Assembly: GCA_008931825.1 (NCBI GenBank)
Contig: QXVZ01017285.1
Location: 1 to 38,148 of the forward strand
DNA: 38,148 nt
Direction of reading: 5' to 3'
Source: Phallusia fumigata
Lineage: Eukaryota; Chordata; Ascidiacea; Phlebobranchia; Ascidiidae
How positions within the stretch are numbered: the stretch's first letter is position 1; each line of letters starts with the position of its first letter. Below are positions 11,201 through 23,200 of this stretch, in pieces. A program made the translations under genes and the position numbers. The notes beneath the pieces were generated by a model. The model was not told the DNA's origin. It saw only the letters and a list, made by a program, of their open reading frames with translations, and did not search any database.

Positions 11201-14200
11201 TTACCGTAAGTTCACAGACATCACAATCATCTTGTAGCGTGGTGCTACACCAGCTCGAATGCGGATTGGTGCCTGAGCAGCATTGACGTCTTCAATATCA
11301 CCAACTGTGGAACTTGTAGGACCATCAGGGAAACCAAAGTTCCAGGACATCTTTAGTTTTCCATCCACTACTTCCAGAGCCATAAATTGTTCCTGATTAA
11401 AAAATATAAGGTTTTTTTAATTAAATTAAATCAATTTATTGACTGAATTTTTTTTTATGCAGTATCTAATTGTACAGATAAAAGCATTTTATTGCTTTCA
11501 AAGTACATTTTTTAATTTGAAATCAAAACTTTATGAATTCCATTTCTGGTTTAAGTCAGTTTCGAGTTTTGGGAGGAGACCAAAATCAGTTTAAAACTGC
11601 AATCTTCTGGTGAAAAGGGCCCAAAAACCAGATTTAAAAGCAGAGCGTCGACGACAAAGAACACCTCATGTTTTTGCAAAGTACAGATGACACCGTCCAT
11701 TGTAAATATTTTTTCCTACCGTGTTTTCCCCGACCAAGAAGATTAAACTGTTGTCCTGCAGCGTTTCCATGGTAAAACCAACATAGTGAGCTGGAGCTTG
11801 TGCTGTGGTGAGGAAGGGAGTGTCTTCCCTCGCAATTCTGATGTAACTTCCCAATCCACGGAATCTCCAAATTTGTTGAGCAGTAATAGCTTCATTGCTG
11901 TTTGTTGCAATTTAATATGTGAGCATTGTGCACAGAAAAACTCCTATTTACAATTAGATGACTTATGTCAAAAACTAGAAGGGTGGCGTTCACCATATGG
12001 CCATTCCATATACACTATTACCCCATTTAAAAATGCATATATATTCACCATGTCATTTCACATTTGGTCCCATAGTTACTTAAGCTTTTTAGAACATGAT
12101 TGTTTCTACAGGCAGAAACGCATGGGTCCCCACACATGCAAAGTTGTAGAATAATTGTAGGGTACTGTGACTATATGTACAAAACAGAAGCAAATATTTT
12201 CATTTAGTATTATACAAATCATATTATGTCCAAATTTCATCCAATTCGGAGAATGTTTAATGGTTTGACCCATTTTAGGGGGCTAGTGGGGTAACTGCTG
12301 GGGCTATGGGGTTAAACATATCCATTATTGCACCAGAATGACATATTATACAAACTGTCCAAATTTCATCCAATTCTGAGAATATTTAAAGATTTGACCC
12401 ATTTTTGGGGGCTAGTGGGGTAACTGCTTGGGCTTTGGGGTTAAACACATTATTTATTGCACCACAATGACATGTTCTACAAACTGTCAAAATTTCATCT
12501 AATTCGGAGAATGTTTAACAATTTGACCCATTTTAGGGGGCAAGTGGGGTAACTGCTGGGGCTATGGGATAAAACACATAAAATATTGCACAACAATGAC
12601 ATGTAAAACAACCCGTCTGAATTTTATCCAATTCGGACATTGTTTAACAATTTGGGGGGGGGGGGGGGGCTAGTGGGGTAACTGCTGGGGCTGTGGGGTA
12701 AAACACATCAATTATTGCACCACAATGACATGTTAAACAAACTGTCCAAATTTCATCCAATTCGGAGATTGTTTAAGAATTTTGACCCAATTTAGGGGGC
12801 TAGCGGGGTAACCATTGGGGCTATGAGGTCAAACAAAACTGAAGACACAACTCCATGACCATATGTAAAAGCTGTGAAAGTTTCATCCAAATCTGCCAAA
12901 CATTTAATGCCAAAGTGCATATACATAGTGCAGGCAAATATTTCACCCTTTTGGGGGCTAGCGGGGTAACTATTGGGGCTATGGAGTCAATCGAAAAGGA
13001 CGACACACCGCCTTGACCATATCTACCAGCTGTGAAAGTTTCATCCAAATCCATCAAACATTTCATGCCAAAAGTGCGTGGACAAGCTCCAGGGGAGAAA
13101 AAATAAAAAAAAATAAACAAACAGAGTGAAAACAATATGTGTCCCCTTCAGGAAGGGGACCCATAATAATTACAACATTTGTTTGAAATAAAATGAGACT
13201 GAGTGTCATTTGGAAAAATTTACTGGGTTTATTATCATATAGGCAGTAAGTTCATCTAAAAATGCATGAAAATTTTTACCAGAATTTTCAATTTTTTTCT
13301 GCATGAAATGTGCAGGATGCACGAAACAGTTTTATAAAATAAAAATAGCCAGAAAGCACAGAACTACAAGAGAAACATGCAGTTACTGATAAAAGTCTTA
13401 CCCATCATCAGTAGTTGGTGCAGCAAGCAGGCCGGATGGTCTTTCGGTGATTAAATGAAAAAGCATGATTAGTAAAATGCAGCAGTGTAATAAAAAGTGC
13501 ATGCGAAGTACATGAAGCATTTGGGTGATTAAATGTGCTGGTTGTAGATAAAATGAGAATGGAGTTTGTAAGCAATTAAAGCTGACCAAAAAACTAACAT
13601 GCAGCATCTTGTTGCTGAAAATGCAATACAGACTGGCTAACTTGTATGGTTTTTAGGCATTGCACAAGGCATTTTTTACTCACCCAAGTGCATCACCAGT
13701 TCCCGCTCTATTGTTAGTTATAAGCTTTTGTTACTTGGCAGTTTTAGTGGAAAACAGTGTAATGCAAAAAAGGAATAAAATCAAATTATACGAAATTAAG
13801 CCAACTTTAAGTGATGGCAAAAATATGATAACCAGAGTTTAAAAAGTCGCATCAAACATTTATTTTCATGCAAATTATAGACACTTAATAAAAAAATGCT
13901 AGGAAAATAAATAAATTGAACAGTTTTGGAGGTGAACACCAATTATTTAGAAACCAAATTGGTTAGAGGATTAGTTGTGCCAACCATGTTCCAAAAATAC
14001 ATACTTGATAAGGCAGTTCCTTCCTGGTTTGGGTCCGTTGTAGGACTTAAAGTTCCAAAAACCGATACTCTCGTGGTTCAGTGCCAGACCACTAATACAT
14101 GCATCTGCTTCACGATTTTGCATTACATCTGGTGCCTGTAGCACAAAAACTTTTTACAACTCAGTGCAACACAACCAACGAAACAGCTGCTGCAAGTTTA

Positions 14201-17200
14201 TTTTTTAAAACTACTAGCACTTTAGGTCCATTCCATGCTGATATTTTTGTTTTTGTTTTTTTTATTCATAAACATTTAGCACATAATTTTTAACAATAAC
14301 TTACCATTCGCGGGACACCACCCATAAAGAAAGCAAGATTTCGAGATTTCATGGAAGAAACCAAGTCCTCGCTGTTTGTTTGCCCTGTCCATTCCTTCTT
14401 GATTGTGGTGACAGCTGCAGCATCCCCACGAGGTGAAGTAGTTTCAGGATATTCAATAATAAGCTTGCCTTCGTTGCCAGTTCTGGAAAATATAAAATAG
14501 CTTTACATTTACCATTTAACGGCTACATTTACCATCCCATATGGAGTGAATTTTGTCGCAGTAAAGTAAAATTTAGAAACACTGCAAGTTTATGCTGGAT
14601 GTGGAATGTTTTTTTATCAACAAGTGCCCACCTTTCAACCGCAATCTTATGCCACACTGCTGTATTCACTGGCTGGTCACTCTGAATGGTTGCTATTCCC
14701 TCACCAACTTTGAAATGGTAGAAAACATTCCCACCTCGAGTTTCCAGTGCCATGTAGTCACCACCAGTTTCCTGAACACACAAGAACGTAAAACCATATT
14801 TAACATTCGCAACATTATAATAGCACAATCCGCAAACTGTAGAGCAAAAACTGGAGTAACAAGTCGATTTAAACACTAACAAAAACAGCAACTTTAGATT
14901 CTCAAATAATACTACACGTAAATTTTTGTGTAGTGTGTGTGACAAGTTCCCTTAACCACATGATAATTTAAATTTTACCTGGCCATCGCCTATCATCATG
15001 ATAGAGTTGTCTGCAGCCTCAGGTTCCATGTTAACAATGAATTCAGCTCGAACATGATCCTCTGTCCTCACAACCGAGACTGGAGTTCGAAGTTCAACAT
15101 ATTCTGGTGGGTTATCAGCAGTGATGGGTGATGACAGTGGCACAAATTTGATTGATGATTTTACCTGAAACATAAAATGCACAAGGTTAATGACAGACAA
15201 AGTTTATGTGAATGTTTAAGTGCAAGAATGAATGCTTACGCTGTTGGCAACATTTCTGGTGAGTGCAATCTTCTTTTGAATGTCCTGAATCTTCTTGGGC
15301 ATTTGAAGAACATTGTCAAGATTTTCAAGGTCCTTCTTCCGAGCCAGCAGTTCATTTGCCAAATTGGTAGCAGCGGCGAGGTCATTTGGAAGGACTCCAA
15401 CTAAAAATTTTGACATTAGAAACTTTTTTACAAAACCCATAGTTTCAATCCAGGTACAAAGTGGTGTTACAGGGTAGATCCCCAACCAAATGATCAGTTT
15501 CTAATACTTACATGCAACTCGGGTTGCCTCCAGTTCACGTCCAAGATCAATGTTGGTGTCGGGGGCGCTTTCAATTTGTGCTTGCAACTCATTAGCTTGG
15601 GTGTTGGCTTGTTCAGTCAATGCAACTGCCGATTCAGTTCTGGTTCTTGCCAAGTCTAGATCTGCGTCGATCCCATCTAGAAAGTGCAAATATGTTGATC
15701 CACAAAACTACAAATTAGGTGAAATCATCAAAGCTAATGTCTGAGAAGAGAAACAAATTAACTACAAATTAGGTGAAATTATCAAAACTTCGTAACACAA
15801 AGGAAACGACAATGGGTACTTACCTCTATTCAAATTATTGATCCTTGTTTTAATGTCATTGAGTTCATTTTGTAGGTTGTTAGCAGAATTATCAGCTGCA
15901 TTTAAGTCAGTCTGCACATTCTGTAATAAATAAAAATCATTATTTTCAACAGAAAATTAAAAAATGTCCACGTTATAACCACCCACGAACCTCCATGTCT
16001 TGTTGAAGTTTGGCAAGACCATTCTGCTGAAGGTTTTCAGTTTCTGCCAAAAGATCACTACTCTGTCGGTCAGCTAACTCTGCAGCCTCCTGCAAGTTCT
16101 TGTCAGCGACATCCATTTCAGCATTAATAGCAGCCTGGAAAACATGTTTAAGGCATCATAGCACACTAAAATCCTTCCAAAAGTGGCTTCCGAAATAGAC
16201 AAGAACATATTTCAGCATAAAACACACCATTTATGGTGAACAATACATAGCAGGATAGAAATGCTTACGTTAAGTGCCTTTTCTGCAGCATTGGCAGCCT
16301 CGGACATTGCAATGACGATCCTCTGATACGCATTTGCAGCATTTTCTGGTGTTACAACATTGTCGATGATGGCTTGGAGTGCAGCAGCATCAGCAGCAAG
16401 TTGGTTTGCCTTTTCAATTGACTGACAAAAAAAGTAAGAATTTATTAATTGCTCTACCAACAAAAACTTAGTATCTGGAGTTAGATGTAAGATGTAACAA
16501 ATGTAAGATTACTTCCAACACCATTGAAACAGCATGTACCTGGTTGACCAAGGGCGCCACTCTTTCCAAATCAGTGTTTAGTTGATCAGTGTATGGTTGC
16601 AGTTCACCCATGGCATGTTGCAAACCTTCTTCCAGATTACCGAGTTCATCAATGCCGTTCTTGATTGGGCCATTAACCGAGGTCTTGGTCGCATTGAGCA
16701 GTTGTTCTGCATCACTTAGCAGATCACTGGCCATGCCCGCATCAGTGTTAATGTCTGAGAAGAGAAACAAAATAAATTTTAAAGTTTGTTTTGTTAAATT
16801 TTATTGATGTATTTTGTGTAAAGTACATGCAAACAAGCTTAGTTTTTTGTTTTGTTTGATGCTTTTGCATCTAGATTTTGCAAAACATTTAAAACCCTTA
16901 TTAAAAATTACTTTGAGTTAAAATTAGGAAAGAACATGCATTTTGTCTGTAAAGCCAAGCATAATAAGCTACACAAGCATACAAATTGGATAAATCTTGC
17001 AATAAAAAACACTTAGGTCATGCACAACAATTTGATTGCTAGTTATAGTTTACCAATTCCAACCTTGGGTCAAAATTAGGAATCCTCTTAAACACCACAA
17101 ATATGCAAAACTAAATAGCCAACAATTTTGCTATTTGATTATAAAAGTCCTGATAATTATAGCTACAAACAGGTAGTTATTACAAGCAACAAGCAAAAAA

Positions 17201-20200
17201 CATGCAAAGTACCAGGCATTCCCCACTCACTGTTGAGAGCCTCGCTCGTCTCGCTCAAGTTTTTGCGATTAACGGCATTTGCAGTTGTTGCCTCGTTGAT
17301 TTTCCTTGTTGCATTGTTCATCTGATTACGCAGATCACGTAGTTTCATCTGTTTGTCAGAAAAGTCGTTGCTAAGCATTTCAACTTGGGCTGAAACATTA
17401 GCAGCCGGCTCGCTGAAGTCTGTCATAACCTGGTGCAACACTGTAACAAAAACACTGTGTTTATATGGTGAATTCAAATTGATAAAAATGTTTAGAGTAG
17501 AAATATCACTGCATATTATATTTCTTTTTCTCTGCCGCAACATTGTAATTTAGGCAAAAACTTCTTAATTGCATATTATAATAAAACGTGTAATCCATAA
17601 CCAATAAAACAAAATCAGTGTCTTTGTGAGTTCCTGTTATGATTCATATTTATTCCAAATGAGGTGTTATTAAAAAGCCTGTCTGGGCAACCTTTCCAAA
17701 AGCAGGCACAAAAATTCATGCTTATTGCCAAACTTACAAGCTTGAGCAGCCATCAGCTCAGTGTCAGCAGCTATCATCATGGGACTGAAATCCCTCTCGT
17801 TCATTTCTTTTACCATTTGTTCAGCTTCTGCGAGCTTTTCTTCATAATCCTCAGAGTCGCCGGAAGCTTCCTTAGTCAACTGGTGAATAAAGAATGAAAA
17901 AGCGATAAAAATTGTATCAAAATTTTTACCTCAGAACAGTTTAGTTACACGGTTGTATTTGTTTGAGCACATTTTTGGATTGCAATGCAATGAAAAACAT
18001 GTCTGCATAACTTATACAGGTTAGAATATCAAGATACTTGTAATCTTAGACATTGCACATAAAACTAAATCTATATTGTTGCTTTAATGTGAATCTGTTA
18101 AAGAGTCTGTTCAGATTCTTGACAAAAAAGAATCTGAAATGGCATTTGTTTTTCATACCTTTTGAAGCACAGCGAACTGCAATTAAAGAGAGTAAAACAG
18201 TAATTTAACAATTTTACACAAGATACTGTTGTAAAAAAACATTTTTTACAATCCATTTGCCTATTTCTGATAAATGTAAAAGAAACCCTAGGGCAAAATG
18301 GAAATAGAAAACCTACCCGCTTTTTAAGATCCTCAGCTTCTGTCTCAAACTCGGATGACAAACTATCAAGAGCTCGGGCATTTGCCAGGGCCGTCATTGT
18401 CCTGTTTTCTGTGGACTTAACTTGTTCAAGAAGGATGTCTGTGTGGTTGCACATCTCGGAAACCTATAAATCAAGCTCCGATTGGCAAGAATTCACTTGA
18501 CACATTAAAGATTGTTTTGAAACAACAAATGCAAAACTTGCTTTGGTAAGTTATACTGTGTTAAAGTACGATGGATATGATTGCATGATTGTTTGTTGGG
18601 TTGTTTTTTTAAACAAACCATTAATAAATATCAGCACATACGCTTTTTTTTAAGCGCACCTAAGTAAAAATGTATAAAATGGTAGTTTGACATTCACTCA
18701 CACTACAAATGGAGTATCTTTTTGAAATAAAACAACCACTAAGGTTCAGAAATCTCAATAAAATGTGAAAAAGCAATAACTGGCCACTAAAGCTACTATT
18801 GTGATATAGCAAAGCATGCATGCAGTGGTGACAATGAGCAACTACTCACGGCAGACTCAATTTGGGAAATCTCGTTATCAAGGTCAATTATCAGCGAGCT
18901 TCTTAGTTCGACGACCTCCGATGACATGCCACCGGACACTTCATCGAGCGCCTGTGTGGTGTTGGCAAACGCCGCAAAGCAAGCAAGAAAGAAAGTCAAT
19001 CAGTATTTTTTGTCACAGTTTTGTGAGCAAAGAAAGGATGGCTGATTTGTTCTACTTGAACAACTACAGCAGTAATTGATAAGCCGATTTAAACAACAAC
19101 ACTACAAATTATAGCATCACACGAAAGCTTGCGATAATGAACAAAGAAAATAAAACCTCTCAATTAGTGTTGTTGTTGCAAACTTCACATTATTTAAAAC
19201 AATTCATGCACTTATTTTGCGGCAACTTTATTAACAAATATTGAAAACTACCCAAATTGCAGCAATGGAAATAGATGGAAGAACAAGAAAGCAACTTACA
19301 TTTGCTCCACTTCCCGAAACCATTTCATCCAGAGCCTCTGTACCTCCACTGAGCAAGTTACCAACACTGTCTGAACCAGTTGTAATCAAACCCTCTTCCA
19401 TGTCCAAGTTAGCCTAGTTATAATTAAGAAAACCATTATTTCTACTAAGGGTTTGTTTCATCCGAAAACTGTAGCAATGCTTACCAAAGCTTTGTCAACC
19501 TCATTCTGCAGGCCTTCTAGCCTTTGGTAAGCAACGACTCCCAACGAAACGTTTGCCAATGATTCCAGAGTCCTAGTGACCCTGGAAGTCATAGGTTCCA
19601 CGTCATCTAGCAGATCATCGGTGCATGTGCCACATCCTAAAAAGTATTTATCTGTTTAGCTGCAAGTCTATCACATCAAAAGCCATATTCTGACAGCATT
19701 TTTCAGCATTTATCTTTCTTTATCTTTCATAGAAAAACATTGTTTAGAACAACAGTTAAGTCAAACTTATGCGATTTTTACATATTTGGCTGGCTGTTAA
19801 AGAATAGTAATTGGATTAAATTTATCAGTCTTACTTGTGCATTCTTCATCTCCCTCGTGCAAGATGTGTCTGGCAAGCTCGCATCTGTCACACTGATCCC
19901 CAGTAATTCCTGGTGGACATTCGCATTTTCCATTCTTGGGATTGCAAGGGCCATTGTTTCTACACTTGCATGCTGTTAACAACACAATTAATTAGATTAA
20001 GATGATTTCTACAACCCCACACACATGTAGGTAGTAGTTAAAATTCTTTATGCTTCAACCACTATTTGAGGTTTGACTTATAGGTGTTCACAGTCATTTA
20101 AAAGTTGGAAAAACTTTCGCAGAAAAAAATTGGGATAACGTACGTTTGCAGCCCATTGCAGAGTAGTCATAGAATCCAGGAGCACATCGGTCACATCGAA

Positions 20201-23200
20201 GACCAACAATATTGGGAGCACAGTTACATTGGCCAGTTGAGATGTCACACTCCTTGCCAATAGCACCTTCTGCACAGTTGCATCTTTGACAACCAGTGCA
20301 GGATCGGAAATTCCAATAACCTGAAAAGTAACATTCATGCTATATGAGTAAACTAAATCCCTGAAAAATGGTTTTCTATTAACCTCAATAAATATTGTAC
20401 AGTTGAAGGTCTTGTTTAAGAAATTCAAAATTGTATGTGAACTTAATGGCTGGCTATGCAAAGGCAAAATTGTTAAGAATTGTTTTCTATAACTTTAATG
20501 GAAATTGTAATGTCGAAGATCTTGTGTAAAAAAAACAAATTTAAACACACAATTTGTTTTTTCTGGTGATAGTGGTAATACAGCTCAATGCTAAAATCAA
20601 ACCTGGTTCACAGGTGTCGCAAAGGTGTCCGATCACATGTGGTTGGCAGGAACAATGTCCCTGGTAGTGATCACAGACATCTGTTCCACATGAGCTACAG
20701 TCACATTCTGTGCAGTTTTTGGCCTTTATTGCATCACCATAGTAACCATCGGCACACCTCTCACAGTATTTGCCTCCAGTGTTGAACTGGCAATCATGGC
20801 AAACCCCTTTACAAATAAAAAGCTAGAATTGATACCAGTATTTAGTTAAAGCTATGCATGGTCGGTAGGACTTCTTCAAGTTATTTTTTAACCAACATGT
20901 ATGCTGTATTTTTGCATGACAATAGTTAGGTAATTTTTTTATGTTAGTATGTAACATTGTAACTTGCAAGGTCAAAATTGGATAGTTTTTTACCTGTAAG
21001 GGAGTCACAATCTTCCATTATAAGGTTCGGGTCTAGGTTATCATGGCAGTTGCAGGGCTGGCAGTATCCACCCCGGACTGAAGGGTTGCCAAAGTACCCA
21101 TTAGCACAAAGTTCACAACGCTCTCCAGTGTAGCCAATCTTGCAGTGACAAATCAGTTCACCTAAAAGAAGAAAACATGCTGCTTTGGCACATGCTCATT
21201 ATCAAAATGCTTTTTCAAAATGGAAGAAAAACATGGGTAAATTTTGGAGATTTGGTTTGCACATTACTTTCACAACAAAAAAACTATTGTTTGCTTCGTT
21301 CGATATAAATTCTATCATTTTGCAAAATATAGGCAATATATTTTCGATTGACTGTGTATGATTACATACCGTCAAATTCTTCACAAGTGTCAGCAAAGTT
21401 GCCATCAACGTCAGGGAATGGACACGGGCATGGTTGACAGGATTCAACATCACCACTTGTGGTATTTTTGATGTAACCATCCGTACACCGACCACAGTCA
21501 GGACCAGCCTAAAAATATAAAAACATGAAACTGAAAATATGCAAAGTGTTTATGTCCAGAAGTATTAGGTTCAGACATGCACTTGTTTGATGTGTAACGG
21601 AAGATTAAGCTTAGCCTAGGGAACAACTTATCAGAACATATCCTGGCCACTTACTGTGTTATGCAAACATGTATCATTCTGAAGCAGGTTTCCACTCTCA
21701 TCGCAGGAAATGCAGTGTGGAAAGCAGTTACACTGGATACAGTAACCTAAGTATTGACCACGGTCATCACGTCTGTGTCCAGGGGCACATTCCTCACACG
21801 AGTGACCCTTATAACCTGCAAAATAAATAAAACGTTAACCATTTGGTGCCTTTTTGTTGGAATGAGCATCGGGCATCAATTTTACTCTGGTGTTAAAGCA
21901 AGCGATTGTTCATCAGACTGTAAACAAGTTTTACCAGCTGGGCAGATACATTCTTCCACAGCCGGAATAGATGGTCCTGAGCCAATTGGAAGAGAGTAAT
22001 CAGTTGTTGTCATGACAACGTCATCGAGGGAGATGCTCCTTATGTTTATCTCAGGGCTCGCCCGGATGTGGACTGACTGCAGGTTGGAAAGGATCATCAT
22101 CATGTCAGCACGAGTAACTGGGTTACCTGAAAAATGTCAAATGTAAGTTGCACTTTCCCACAGACATATACATGTGACAAAAAATACTGACAAGCTGTTA
22201 AATGGATTAAATAAGTTTTATTCTTACCACTCTTGTCATGCAGGAAGTTTCTGTCCACAAGTTCCAATCTGACATTCGATGAAGGGTTAGGATTGCTCCA
22301 ACCTACCACCAAGCCGTTGCCCTGCACAACACCATAATGTCAAAATGAATCATAAAACATGGCAGATTTATGCAAACACACAAGAAACCCACCTTTAAGA
22401 TCACATCAGGTATGGTACCAAGCAAAGGAGCTGGATTCACGGACCCAACTGATCCTGCATCGCCACGGCCACCAGTCGACCATGTTGTTGTGTAACGAAG
22501 TTCACCACCATATGAACCAACCATTTGTCCAAGGTAGGTCTAAAATTATTTGGCATAGTAAGCTAGGTCAACAATACACCCTATTTGTAAAAGGTTAGGA
22601 CTTCGGAAGGGATTCCAATCCATTCTTGTAATTTACTTACCTTTGGTGCTGCCCAGTAAATGTTTGGCCTAGTTGGATCCTCCTGACCACCGGCTTGATC
22701 GATGTCAACATTTATTGTTGCACCATTGTTGGTAGGGACTACATCCGGCTCATCACTAAAAGAGTAGTAACAATTAGGAAAAACATGAATTTAGTGCTGG
22801 TTTGCTCAGAAAAATCACTCACTTGACAAGGTTAAGAACAATCCATCCTTCCATGTCATTAATTTCAGTAGCTGGGTACTGTGAGCGACTACAACCTTCT
22901 CCAACACCGAAGCAGAAGCATTCAGTGCACCCAAGTGGGTTGTTGATGTCGAGGTAGAAAGTTCCCTGTAAAAACATTTGTCACATCATAAAAAAGCTGT
23001 CATCAAAACCAATAAATTGGATGTGGCATTTTTAGTACTTACAGCTTTGCAGACATTGCATTGAAGACCTTCGACATTTTCCTTGCATGCACACTGGCCG
23101 TTGGTTGGATCACAACCGTCAGCTGCGAGAGCCCCACGCTCATCACAAGTACATTTCTGACAATCAGGGAATCCAAAATACCCAGGAGAGCATCGATCAC

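Noticed and set aside
11786-12154. A 122-codon plus-strand frame over the LG2 first exon and repeat copy 4
   Set aside because: Half is antisense to the LG2 exon and half is repeat sequence.
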